Shown in pieces: positions 23,822-31,742 of a stretch of 42,816 nt of DNA. The stretch is taken from contig JAKVAO010000014.1 of assembly GCA_022447685.1 (NCBI GenBank), positions 1 to 42,816 on the forward strand, given 5' to 3'. The DNA is from Candidatus Caenarcanales bacterium (lineage in GTDB: Bacteria > Cyanobacteriota > Vampirovibrionia > LMEP-6097). Positions within the stretch are counted from its first letter, which is position 1; each line of letters starts with the position of its first letter. Position numbers and translations under genes: made by a program. The notes below the pieces were generated by a model. It did no database searches and was not told where the DNA came from. It saw nothing but the letters and a program-made list of their open reading frames with translations.

Positions 23822-25411
23822 TTATATACCTTTAAGTCTAACGTAACGTGCAGTATCAATTCCTTCAATAGCAGATACTGATTTAAGTATAGATGAATCT
23901 ATCTCAGAGTCAACATTAATTACCATTACTGCTGAGGCTGTATCATCTTTACGTCCCAAATTAAGTGAGCTGATATTGATTCCAGCATCCCAAAGGATTT
24001 TAGAAATTTGAGCTACTTTACCTGGCTCGTCTCTATGGAAGGTAACCACTGAGTGAGAGTCAGGTTGAATATTTACTGGGAATGAATCTATTTCAATTAT
24101 CGTTGGAATATTTTCTTGAAGTACAGTACCAGAAATAGTTTTTTCACCAGATTCAGTTTTCATAACGATCTTTAGTTTATCTACATAAGCTCCGGAGTCA
24201 TCTGATTTCATCTCTGCAAGTTTGATACCTCTTTCTTTAGCTATCATTGGTGCGTTTACGAAACTTACTCCGTCTATATTCTGAGATAATATACCTTTCA
24301 GTATTGCAAGCTTAAGTCCTTCGATATTCTTGTCAGCAAGCTTACCAAGAGCTTCGATTTCGATGTATTTGATACAACCTGTGGATAACTGAGCAAGTAC
24401 CGCTCCCATATGCTCTGCTAAAGGAAGATAGTGCTTGATAGCTTTTAGTAATTCTGGTTTTAAGCCTGGTAAATTTACTGCTGATCTAGCAACACCACCA
24501 GAAAGTACATCTCTAATCTGTTCAGCTACGTCTAGCGCAACATTTACTTGTGCTTCTTTAGTACTTGCTCCTAGGTGCGGAGTTAATACAACTTTGTCTC
24601 CGCAGGCTTGTAGTGGAGATTCTTTCAGAGGTTCTTCTACAAATACATCTATAGCTGCTCCAGCTAATTTCCCAGAATTTAGTGCGTCTGCTAAATCTTG
24701 TTCATTTACTAAACCACCTCTAGCACAGTTAATTATGTAAGCTCCATCTTTCATAGTTTTGATGGTTTCGGCGTTAACCATATTTTCAGTTTCTGGTGTT
24801 TTAGGAACGTGTAGGGTTACTAGATCAGCTTGGGTGAAGATTTCAGCGAGTTCAACTTTAGTGAAACCTAGATCATCAGCTTTTTCTTTAGATACATATG
24901 GATCAAAACCAATAACCTTCATACCAAGAGCTAAAGCAACTTTCCCTACTCTCTGACCGATTTTCCCTAATCCAACAATTCCAAGTGTGCGTGAATTAAG
25001 CTCAGCGCCAACAAATTTAGATCTTTCCCATTTCTTAACTTTAGTAGAAGCATCAGCTTCAGGGATTTTACGCATCATTGCCATCATTAATGCCACAGTA
25101 TGTTCTGCAGCTGAGATAGTGTTTCCTTCAGGAGAGTTTACTACTATAACTCCCTTTTCAGTAGCTGAACCGATATCGATATTGTCGACACCAACACCAG
25201 CTCTTCCAATAATCTTTAAATTTGAAGCTTGCTCTAGAACTTCCTTAGTCACTTGTGTCTGTGATCTAATTAGTAAAGCATCATAGTTATTGATACAGGA
25301 TTTGAGTTCTTCTGGGCTTGTGCCAGGCTTATAATCTAACTCACAAGAACTCTCAAGTATATTCAAACCTGAGCTGTCTAATTTATCTGTAACTAATACT
25401 TTTGCTGCCAT
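23822..25411 (-). CDS. serA: D-3-phosphoglycerate dehydrogenase
   Basis: First step of serine synthesis, oxidising 3-phosphoglycerate with NAD. It encodes 529 residues, the long form with an extra intervening domain and a C-terminal ACT domain, as in Bacillus, Mycobacterium and Cyanobacteria. Landmarks: NLKIIGRAGVGVDNID, the Rossmann motif LGIVGLGKIGQRVGKVA, INCARGGLVNEQDLADAL with the catalytic Arg, the catalytic His in VVLTPHLGASTKEAQ, and a C-terminal ACT domain from about residue 455 (SVVTFHRDEPGKVAQISKIL). It is divergent from hemC across only 19 bp. Confidence 0.96.
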   Translation of the reverse strand: MAAKVLVTDKLDSSGLNILESSCELDYKPGTSPEELKSCINNYDALLIRSQTQVTKEVLEQASNLKIIGRAGVGVDNIDIGSATEKGVIVVNSPEGNTISAAEHTVALMMAMMRKIPEADASTKVKKWERSKFVGAELNSRTLGIVGLGKIGQRVGKVALALGMKVIGFDPYVSKEKADDLGFTKVELAEIFTQADLVTLHVPKTPETENMVNAETIKTMKDGAYIINCARGGLVNEQDLADALNSGKLAGAAIDVFVEEPLKESPLQACGDKVVLTPHLGASTKEAQVNVALDVAEQIRDVLSGGVARSAVNLPGLKPELLKAIKHYLPLAEHMGAVLAQLSTGCIKYIEIEALGKLADKNIEGLKLAILKGILSQNIDGVSFVNAPMIAKERGIKLAEMKSDDSGAYVDKLKIVMKTESGEKTISGTVLQENIPTIIEIDSFPVNIQPDSHSVVTFHRDEPGKVAQISKILWDAGINISSLNLGRKDDTASAVMVINVDSEIDSSILKSVSAIEGIDTARYVRLKGI

Positions 25412-25430
25412 TATAGGCTAAAATTCTAGC
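25412..25430. promoter_or_regulatory. Compact divergent serA/hemC promoter
   Basis: Only 19 bp separate the start codons. On the plus strand TAAAAT (25419-25424) ends 6 nt before the hemC ATG. On the minus strand TGcTAGAAT, whose hexamer covers 25423-25428, ends 11 nt before the serA ATG. The two candidate -10 boxes overlap, so each -35 region would lie inside the other gene's first codons. Neither gene has room for a Shine-Dalgarno sequence. Confidence 0.5.
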
Positions 25431-26450
25431 ATGCTCAAAAATGAAAATGAGTCAAATATATTTTCTGGTGAACTATTGAAGATAGGTTCTCGCGATAGTA
25501 AACTCGCGTTATTACAAAGTAACCTAGTGAAGAATGCTATTGAAAGCAAGTTTCCTAACATCACTTGTGAAATTGTCAAAATTAAAACACAGGGAGATAA
25601 AATTCTTGATACAGCTCTTTCTAAGATAGGAGATAAGGGTTTGTTTGTTAAGGAATTAGAAGTAGAATTGGTTATGGGGAATGTTGATATCGCAGTTCAT
25701 AGTATGAAGGATATGCCGACTCTTAACCCTAAAGGCTTGTCTTTAATACCTTGTCTAAAAAGAGAGGATGTGAGAGATGTACTCTGCTTATCTCAGGAGA
25801 AAATAGATTATTTCAAGGCAAACCCAATTCCAGAATGCGATTCTTATTTATCACATATTAAGACCATCGGTACTTCTAGTCTGAGGAGAATTGCTCAGAT
25901 TAAGTCTGAATATCCAGATATAGAGGTGCAGGATATTAGAGGTAATCTCAATACTAGATTTAGGAAACTTGATGATTCTGCTAATGGCTTCGATGCGATT
26001 ATTCTTGCAGCTGCTGGCATACAGAGACTCGCTACTGAAGACGATTTCTTTAAAGATAGAATTGGTGAGTATCTAGATCCACTTGTGATTAAACCTGCAG
26101 TCGCTCAAGGTGCTCTAGCAGTAGAATATGTTACTGAAAGAACAGCTATAGAAACACTAATAACCTCACTTGATTCAAGTGAAGAGCAAAAAAAACAAAA
26201 TATTATACTTGAGATTGAAAGGAACTTTCTCAATGAACTTGAGGGTGGCTGTCAAATCCCAATTGGGATATACAGCGAAATCAAGGAAGATACTGTCTGC
26301 TTCCACAGTTCTGTATCATCTACAGACGGTTCAGAGTCTATAGAAAACAGACAAGAATTCCCTTATCATATTTTAACCCCTCAGTTAGGCAGACTAATTG
26401 CTCAAGACCTCAAAAAACAAGGTGCTAGTCAATTATTAGCCAGGGCATAG
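25431..26450 (+). CDS. hemC: Porphobilinogen deaminase (hydroxymethylbilane synthase)
   Basis: Joins four porphobilinogen units into hydroxymethylbilane in tetrapyrrole synthesis. It encodes 339 residues. Landmarks: IGSRDSKLALLQSNLVKNAI, KGLFVKELEVEL, VHSMKDMPTLNPKGLSLIPC, IGTSSLRRIAQIKSEYPDIE, VQDIRGNLNTRF, and the dipyrromethane cofactor loop LEGGCQIPIGIY with Cys at residue 274. All catalytic residues look intact. It ends 1 bp from the convergent acidic protein gene. It is not clustered with other hem genes here; hemH is about 9 kb away. Confidence 0.97.
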   Translation: MLKNENESNIFSGELLKIGSRDSKLALLQSNLVKNAIESKFPNITCEIVKIKTQGDKILDTALSKIGDKGLFVKELEVELVMGNVDIAVHSMKDMPTLNPKGLSLIPCLKREDVRDVLCLSQEKIDYFKANPIPECDSYLSHIKTIGTSSLRRIAQIKSEYPDIEVQDIRGNLNTRFRKLDDSANGFDAIILAAAGIQRLATEDDFFKDRIGEYLDPLVIKPAVAQGALAVEYVTERTAIETLITSLDSSEEQKKQNIILEIERNFLNELEGGCQIPIGIYSEIKEDTVCFHSSVSSTDGSESIENRQEFPYHILTPQLGRLIAQDLKKQGASQLLARA

Positions 26451-26451
26451 C

Positions 26452-27081
26452 TTAATTAGCTGCACCAATTAACCCTCTAGATCCTGTGATAGCATTCAAG
26501 CCATTCATGAAGAGCATTTGTTGCCTATCATGTCCAGCATCATGTGCCTTAGTATTATTAACCTCAACTTGTTCTTGAACCTCTCCAAAGAATGCTCTGA
26601 ACTGCTCTCCTTTAGGAGCAGAATGTTCATATTCTTCATCAAGATCCTCGTCTAACTCATCTAAGAAAGTACTACCGACGAACTGTTCGACTAGACCATC
26701 AAAGGCTTCACCCATTGAGTCTTCGCCACTATGAAAATCAAAATCATCAAGATCTTCAGAGGCAAGCTCATATAAGTCATCTATTTGTTCGGCAACAGCA
26801 CTTTTTATTAATGCTGACTTAGGGTCTAAAGGTTGAGTTTCATCTTCACTGTCACTACTAACACTTGCAAAATCAATAAAATTAACTTCTTGATTTTGTG
26901 GTATTGGTTTCTTGAATGCTTGGGATTTATCAGTTTCCTGCTTCCCAAATTCATAGATATCAACACCAGTTTTAATATTCAATAACATTTCCGCTGCAAC
27001 TTTATCGCTTGCAGTTTCAGTGTTATCTTCGGTATTAAAACCAAAGCCAATAGATCCATCCTTATGGACTTCACCATTCAT
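26452..27081 (-). CDS. Acidic unknown protein
   Basis: 209 residues from ATG 27081. This start is chosen over the longer ATG at 27120 because AGGAGG (27089-27094 on the other strand) stands 7 nt upstream. The product is very acidic, with runs such as ASEDLDDFDFHSGED and LDELDEDLDEEYE, no signal peptide and no membrane segment. The C-terminus (NGLNAITGSRGLIGAAN) is glycine- and alanine-rich. No family is recognised. The strong ribosome binding site, unlike most genes here, suggests efficient translation from a leadered mRNA. Confidence 0.65.
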   Translation of the reverse strand: MNGEVHKDGSIGFGFNTEDNTETASDKVAAEMLLNIKTGVDIYEFGKQETDKSQAFKKPIPQNQEVNFIDFASVSSDSEDETQPLDPKSALIKSAVAEQIDDLYELASEDLDDFDFHSGEDSMGEAFDGLVEQFVGSTFLDELDEDLDEEYEHSAPKGEQFRAFFGEVQEQVEVNNTKAHDAGHDRQQMLFMNGLNAITGSRGLIGAAN

Positions 27082-27175
27082 AATACGACCTCCTGTTAAC
27101 GCAGTTATGGGGAAACACACTTAAATTCCCATAACTGTTAAAGTAATAACAAAGTAAGATTAAGGTACGGTTAAA

Positions 27176-27625
27176 TTGAGAAGTATTTTTGAGGTCAGAG
27201 ACTACGAATGTGACATGCAAGGAATAGTCAATAATGCTAACTATTTTCACTATTTGGAACATTCGCGGCACGAGTTTTTCAATAAGCACAATATCGACTT
27301 TCAGCAGGCACATGAAAGTGGTTTTGACTTGGTAGTATCGAATATTGAAGCTAAATTTATTAAATCTCTTAAGCCTCGCGATAAATTTGAGGTAAGGTCA
27401 AGCTTTCTTAAAGAAGGGCGAATTCGTTATATTTGCGAGCAGGAAATTTGGAGGCTGGGGAATTCACTTAGAGATTCCTTGGGAGATTCAGCTTCATCTA
27501 AGATTGATAATCCAGAGTTGATTCTAAAAGCCAAAACTACTTGTGCTTGTATCGACCTCAAAAGAGGTAGACCGGTGAATTATCCACCATTGGATGAGAT
27601 ACTTACTGGTCTTAAAGATCACTAA
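27176..27625 (+). CDS. YbgC/4-hydroxybenzoyl-CoA thioesterase-like hotdog protein
   Basis: Encodes 149 residues. The hotdog acyl-CoA thioesterase signature is at the start: FEVRDYECDMQGIVNNANYF followed by HYLEHSRHEFF. The Asp of CDMQGIVNN corresponds to the catalytic Asp, usually in a D-x-x-G-x-V/H-x-N context. Strands IEAKFIKSLKPRDKFEV and RIRYICEQEIWR follow. The only start before the signature is TTG at 27176; the next ATG would remove it. The substrate is unknown: related enzymes hydrolyse short- or long-chain acyl-CoAs. The 3' end overlaps the convergent ruvX by 14 bp. Confidence 0.88.
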   Translation: MRSIFEVRDYECDMQGIVNNANYFHYLEHSRHEFFNKHNIDFQQAHESGFDLVVSNIEAKFIKSLKPRDKFEVRSSFLKEGRIRYICEQEIWRLGNSLRDSLGDSASSKIDNPELILKAKTTCACIDLKRGRPVNYPPLDEILTGLKDH

Positions 27626-28019
27626 AATACTGTTCAAGTATTATAGCTGCAGCTTCACTATCAATTAGACCTTTATTAGCTTCCGTAAGTTTAATTCCAC
27701 GCTCTTTTAACCTCGATTTAGCTTCGCTACTAGTTAGAATCTCATTTTCAAACTTAAAGTCGAGCTTAGGGTAGGACTTTGCTAATTTTGCGACATAATC
27801 ACGAACTTTAGTGGTTTGTTCACTATCTGTTCCGTCTTTATGTTTGGGAAGACCTACTATGATTTCTTGGGAACAGTATTCTTCTATAAGTTTTGTGAAG
27901 AATTCCATGAAATTTTCTATGTTTACAGTATCGTGGGCTCTGACCCCTAAGCCCATAGAGTCGCTAATTGCAATCCCTATCCTTTTATCTCCAATATCTA
28001 AGCCGATAATATAGTTCAT
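27612..28019 (-). CDS. ruvX: Putative Holliday junction resolvase RuvX/YqgF
   Basis: 135 residues, normal length. Landmarks of the RNase H-like YqgF family: IIGLDIGDKRIGIAISDSMG with the first catalytic Asp, EIIVGLPKHKDGTDSEQTTK, the NEILTSSEAKSRL segment with the conserved acidic residue, and the C-terminal IDSEAAAIILEQYF carrying the last Asp. The family acts in 16S rRNA 5' processing and has been linked to junction resolution. It lies 2 bp downstream of the TrmH-type methyltransferase gene, in one transcription unit. Confidence 0.95.
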   Translation of the reverse strand: MNYIIGLDIGDKRIGIAISDSMGLGVRAHDTVNIENFMEFFTKLIEEYCSQEIIVGLPKHKDGTDSEQTTKVRDYVAKLAKSYPKLDFKFENEILTSSEAKSRLKERGIKLTEANKGLIDSEAAAIILEQYFSDL

Positions 28020-28021
28020 TT

Positions 28022-28822
28022 TTAAATACTCAATTTTCTCTGCATTTCAAAAACTAGAAGAGTTGTCGCAGCAAGTGCATTTAAACTTTCAACTTGAGGA
28101 TTGATATCAATTCTGATATTTATATTTGATTTCTCAAAGCTTTCTTGTTTCAATCCCTGCCCCTCATTGCCAAGCATTAGTATATGTTTGTTACTCATGT
28201 TTAAGTCTAGCTCTAGATAGTTTAATTCAGCTCTAGGACTTGTTGCTATGAAAATCAAATTTTCTTCTTGCTTATATTTAAGTAAGTCTTGTATCGAATT
28301 TGTGAAGATATTCGCGTGAAAAATACTACCAGCAGAGGCTCTGATGACTTTGGGGTTATAAATATCAGCGCATTCGTCACAGAAAATATTAGTGCAATTC
28401 GCTGCAAGTGCTGATCTGACTATAGCTCCTAAATTTCCTGGATCTTGTATCCGCTCACAAAATAGATTCAAGGCTGAGAATTCTATCTGGGTATTAGCTT
28501 CTCTTTTTTCAAATATGGCAATCAAGTTATTAGGATTTTCAGTATTAGATATTTTTTTGAGAAGTTTGGAGTTAATTCTATAGATTTTATCTTCTGAGAT
28601 ACTGTTGATGATTAGCTCTGGAACAATATCTTCACCTAAGGCATTATCCAATACAAAAAGATTTTTTAATTTAAACTTAGCTTTGAGTGCTTCTAAAATT
28701 AACTTAGGACCTTCAACCAGAAAGAGTCCTAATGAGTCACGGTGTTTTTTTTCGTTGAGAGAACTTGCTAATTTGATTAGCTGATTTGAGCTACTAGAGA
28801 TTTCTTGAGTAGAGTCTAGCAC
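28022..28822 (-). CDS. TrmH (SpoU) family RNA 2'-O-methyltransferase
   Basis: Encodes 266 residues starting at GTG (28820-28822). The N-terminal substrate-binding domain (KHRDSLGLFLVEGPKLILEA) is followed by the knotted SPOUT domain with all three motifs: motif 1 ERIQDPGNLGAIVRSALAAN, motif 2 HILMLGNEGQGL, and motif 3 VESLNALAATTLLVFEMQ. It methylates 2'-O-ribose in rRNA or tRNA; the exact target cannot be read here. The start codon overlaps the TAG stop of the upstream gene by one base (TAGTG), implying translational coupling. Confidence 0.92.
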   Translation of the reverse strand: MLDSTQEISSSSNQLIKLASSLNEKKHRDSLGLFLVEGPKLILEALKAKFKLKNLFVLDNALGEDIVPELIINSISEDKIYRINSKLLKKISNTENPNNLIAIFEKREANTQIEFSALNLFCERIQDPGNLGAIVRSALAANCTNIFCDECADIYNPKVIRASAGSIFHANIFTNSIQDLLKYKQEENLIFIATSPRAELNYLELDLNMSNKHILMLGNEGQGLKQESFEKSNINIRIDINPQVESLNALAATTLLVFEMQRKLSI

Positions 28823-29190
28823 TAATAAACGAAACCTTCATCCACTTCAGGGTGTGGTGCTAGGTCGTTGAGTACGCAGTAGCGGATATAGTCTTCTGCG
28901 ATTTTATCGTAACTTTTCCTATAAGAAGCTGAGTCTGACATTTTGTTGAGGTACTTCTTAACATGCTCTGGGACAGTTTTTTTGAAGGTATTGCCTGATT
29001 TCAAATAAAGACTTTTTACAGCTAATCTGAGGTTTTCTTTGGTGCCTTTTAGAAGTACAGATACTTTTTTACCTAAGAATTTCAAGCTGATCAGAGTTAC
29101 ACTGTAGTTCGCTAGAAATTTTTCTAATTGATCTAATGTAAAATTGCTGACACAATCTCTGTCTAGCTCTGCACTTGCATTAACTTTCAT
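28822..29190 (-). CDS. Small unknown protein coupled to TrmH-type gene
   Basis: 122 residues, basic and cysteine-containing, with no signal peptide. The N-terminus (NFTLDQLEKFLANYSVTLI) and the middle (LGKKVSVLLKGTKENLRLAV) suggest a small alpha/beta domain. The C-terminus (YDKIAEDYIRYCVLNDL) is helical. I recognise no family. Its stop overlaps the GTG start of the RNA methyltransferase, so it probably belongs to that transcription unit; the strand composition would suit an RNA-related role, but that is only a guess. Confidence 0.65.
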   Translation of the reverse strand: MKVNASAELDRDCVSNFTLDQLEKFLANYSVTLISLKFLGKKVSVLLKGTKENLRLAVKSLYLKSGNTFKKTVPEHVKKYLNKMSDSASYRKSYDKIAEDYIRYCVLNDLAPHPEVDEGFVY

Positions 29191-29295
29191 TCTTAGTATA
29201 TTTTATAGCAAATATTCGGCTTTGTAGCTTAGATAAATTTCATTTGAAAAATAAAATTTTTTTGTATACCAATTTTCTTTCTTTTTCAAAAATAA

Positions 29296-30477
29296 TTAGC
29301 TTGGGTCTTGTATCTCTTTATTCAAAAGGTAACAGAGTTGTTTGGCTAAATTTTCTATGTCTTTTTTTTGGTGTTTACTATTAATACATATACGCAGCCT
29401 AGGCTCTTTCACTGTAGGAGGCCTAATTGCAGTGCAGATAAAACCTTGATCTATAAGAAAATTGCTTACTTTAAGGGTTTTTTCGCTATCGCCAAAGAAA
29501 AAAGTAAATATTGGTCCATTGAAATTTTTGAAATTATTTTTATTATTTAAGTTTTCAACTAAGAAATTTCGGAATAACCCTATATTGAAATTAAGTTCTT
29601 TTTTTAGATGATCAGAATTTTGAATCATTTTGATATTTTCATTTGCAAGCTTGGCTATGATTGGACTCATAGCAGTTGAATAGATATATGTTCTAGCTTT
29701 ATTCTGCAAGAATTCTATTAAATTTTTCGAGCCACAGATATAGCCTCCCTCCGCTGCTACAGCTTTGGACAAAGTCCCCATCTGGATTATTCGTGAAAAA
29801 TCTTGGATTTTCTTTTCTTCGTATAGTCTTTTTACAAAGCCTGCTCCAGTTGAAGCTTCTATGCCGGTGCTGTGCGCTTCATCTATATAGATATTTGAAT
29901 TATATTCTTCAGCGAGTTGAACGAGCTTGCTGAGCTCTGGAGAGTCGCCATCCATACTGAAAACTGATTCTGCGATTATTAGAGATTTCTGGTGTTTAGA
30001 TCTATGTTTTTCAAGTAAGTCATTTAGATTTTGTGTATCGTTATGTTTGAAGATATATTTACGGCAGGAACTGAGTTTAAGTCCATCCCAAATGCATGAA
30101 TGAGCATATTCATCGACGAAGACCGCGTCCTTGCTTGAGACTATAGAGGATAAAGCTCCAATATTTGCAGCATAGCCATTGTTAAAGACAATTGCAGCTT
30201 CAGTACCTTTCCACTTAGCTAGAGTTTCTTCCAGTTCTCTATGCGCTTCACTAGTTCCTGATATTAACCTTGAGCCGGTTCCTGCACTTTGTTTATTGTT
30301 GGAAATTATTATATCTATGCTTGGATTATTGAAAGCAAGCCCAAGATAATCATTGCTTGAAAAGTTAATTAATTCATTGTTGCTTTGCCTTTTGAAGATT
30401 AAATCTTGGTCTCTAAAGAGTTCTTTAGTTTTTAACTCCTCTATAGTTTCTTTGAAGTAAGCTTCAAAGTCATTCAT
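29296..30477 (-). CDS. bioF: 8-amino-7-oxononanoate synthase-like alpha-oxoamine synthase
   Basis: PLP enzyme of 393 residues. Landmarks: INFSSNDYLGLAF, AGTGSRLISGTSEAHRELE, VFNNGYAANIGALSSI, IAESVFSMDGDSPEL, the IYIDEAHSTG motif with the PLP-nitrogen Asp (about 199), and the Schiff-base lysine about 238 in MGTLSKAVAAEGGYICGS. BioF condenses pimeloyl-ACP/CoA with alanine for biotin. KBL and serine palmitoyltransferase share the fold, and no other bio gene is nearby, so the substrate is not certain. It starts within the last four bases of the M14 peptidase gene (ATGA overlap). Confidence 0.85.
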   Translation of the reverse strand: MNDFEAYFKETIEELKTKELFRDQDLIFKRQSNNELINFSSNDYLGLAFNNPSIDIIISNNKQSAGTGSRLISGTSEAHRELEETLAKWKGTEAAIVFNNGYAANIGALSSIVSSKDAVFVDEYAHSCIWDGLKLSSCRKYIFKHNDTQNLNDLLEKHRSKHQKSLIIAESVFSMDGDSPELSKLVQLAEEYNSNIYIDEAHSTGIEASTGAGFVKRLYEEKKIQDFSRIIQMGTLSKAVAAEGGYICGSKNLIEFLQNKARTYIYSTAMSPIIAKLANENIKMIQNSDHLKKELNFNIGLFRNFLVENLNNKNNFKNFNGPIFTFFFGDSEKTLKVSNFLIDQGFICTAIRPPTVKEPRLRICINSKHQKKDIENLAKQLCYLLNKEIQDPS

Positions 30478-31223
30478 GCTTTGCCCGGGAATAGTTCTTG
30501 GATACTAGTGAGGAAGCTCTCTTGGTAGTTCTTAGATATAGTTTCTCCATCAAGCTTGTCGTCAAATTCAACAGTTATGCAATCAATGTTTTTCTCTTTT
30601 GAGTATGAACCAAGTGAACCAGGAGTGGGGTAACCAATATCTTCTGTAAATGGCAGCTTAGTCTTTGCTGCTAATTGTTCAGCCCATTTTTTATGCTTAA
30701 TTGTGCCGTCATAATTGATTTGAGGCGGGTTTTCATTTTGAATAAAGTGATTCGTATGGAAAGACATGATTAGCTCGATTTTGAAAGCTTCAATAATCTT
30801 GCATAGTATTTGTGTTTCTATCTCGCTTGAAGGAAATTCACCTGGATAGTAAGGGTTTTTTTGACCATCAATTCTGAACTTAGCACTAGCCCAATTCTTA
30901 CTAGGTAAATTGCGGTTTAAGTCAACGTCATTTGCATTGCTTCTTGTTTGATGAGCCAAGCCATGTGGATTTAGAACAGGCAGGCTCACAATTAAGTTGC
31001 TTTTAGCTTTGCTTGTAAATTTACCATCAAGCTTAAGCTGAGTGCAATTCTCTTCATAGCTTGAAGCTTTTACTCCAAGCATTTCTGAAAGTGAGAATTT
31101 AAATAAAGAATCTACCTTAACTAAGTGAAGCAAATCTTGCCTATAATTTTTTACAAATTGATTTACAAAATATGAACTTTGCTCTTCGACACCGTGGGTA
31201 GCAGCTAAGAGAAGTAATTTCAT
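30474..31223 (-). CDS. M14-family MpaA-like zinc carboxypeptidase/amidase
   Basis: Encodes 249 residues with no signal peptide. The M14 zinc site is visible: AATHGVEEQS (His and Glu ligands) and MSFHTNHF (third His). Between them lie VLNPHGLAHQTRSNANDVDL with NRNLPSKNW and YYPGEFPSSEIETQIL, which are close to murein tripeptide amidase MpaA. The catalytic Glu is likely in CITVEFDD. MpaA-type enzymes cut the gamma-D-Glu to meso-diaminopimelate bond when recycling wall peptides. It follows directly on the SCP2 gene (no gap) and overlaps bioF by 4 bp, so the three are probably co-transcribed. Confidence 0.82.
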   Translation of the reverse strand: MKLLLLAATHGVEEQSSYFVNQFVKNYRQDLLHLVKVDSLFKFSLSEMLGVKASSYEENCTQLKLDGKFTSKAKSNLIVSLPVLNPHGLAHQTRSNANDVDLNRNLPSKNWASAKFRIDGQKNPYYPGEFPSSEIETQILCKIIEAFKIELIMSFHTNHFIQNENPPQINYDGTIKHKKWAEQLAAKTKLPFTEDIGYPTPGSLGSYSKEKNIDCITVEFDDKLDGETISKNYQESFLTSIQELFPGKA

Positions 31224-31547
31224 TTATTTAATAGGGAAAATACTTTGAAGTTTCATTGCAAGTCCCATGTCTCCTTGGACTTTTAGTTTTCCTTGCATGA
31301 AAGCCATCTGGCTATTAAGTCTACCTTCACGGATTGCCATCCAATCCTGATCACTCATAGAAATTTGTACACTTGGGCTGCCTAAAGCTTCACATTTAAA
31401 TTCACATTTCTGATCTTTAATAACGAATGACCAAGTACCACCTTCAGGTCCAGAGATGTTGAATTGGAATGATGCATCAATCCCAGCTGCTCCTGCAGGG
31501 TTAAAATGTTTGTTCATTTCTTCGAAAACTTCGCCAATTGTAGCCAT
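31224..31547 (-). CDS. SCP2 sterol/lipid-binding domain protein
   Basis: 107 residues from ATG 31547. A TTG at 31592 would add 15 residues without improving the match. This is a single SCP2 domain: EVFEEMNKHFNPAGAAGIDA, SFQFNISGPEGGTWSFVI, then ALGSPSVQISMSDQDWMAIR, AFMQGKLKVQGDMGLAMKLQ and a terminal FPIK. SCP2 domains form a hydrophobic pocket for lipids or acyl chains. It leads a three-gene unit with an M14 peptidase and the BioF-like enzyme, divergent from rpsB. Confidence 0.88.
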   Translation of the reverse strand: MATIGEVFEEMNKHFNPAGAAGIDASFQFNISGPEGGTWSFVIKDQKCEFKCEALGSPSVQISMSDQDWMAIREGRLNSQMAFMQGKLKVQGDMGLAMKLQSIFPIK

Positions 31548-31613
31548 AAAAAATATATTACCACTATTTTCTTGGCTTGAATCTTTATACAAGTTTAAGA
31601 AAATCTAATTGAA

Positions 31614-31643
31614 TTGGAGTTTTGGATTTCTACTTGCTAAAAT
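31614..31643 (+). promoter_or_regulatory. Candidate promoter of the rpsB-tsf-tRNA-Leu unit
   Basis: TTGGAG (31614-31619) and TAAAAT (31638-31643) are separated by 18 bp, and the -10 box is extended by TGc. This promoter leaves a leader of about 90 nt before the rpsB ATG at 31743, in contrast to the near-leaderless genes. The leader could carry S2-mediated autoregulation, though I did not identify a structure. Confidence 0.5.
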
Positions 31644-31742
31644 GTTCAGTCTGCTGTTTGTAAATATGGATTTACAGACAATGGACTCTCGAATGGTGAG
31701 TACATAAAGGCAGAGTCTAACACTATAAAGGTAATACGATAG

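Noticed and set aside
24435..25286. Plus-strand ORFs opposite serA
   Set aside because: They are shadows of serA codon usage, with no ribosome binding site and low-complexity composition.
27082..27120. Longer start for the acidic protein at 27120
   Set aside because: A perfect AGGAGG lies 7 nt before ATG 27081, inside the longer version.
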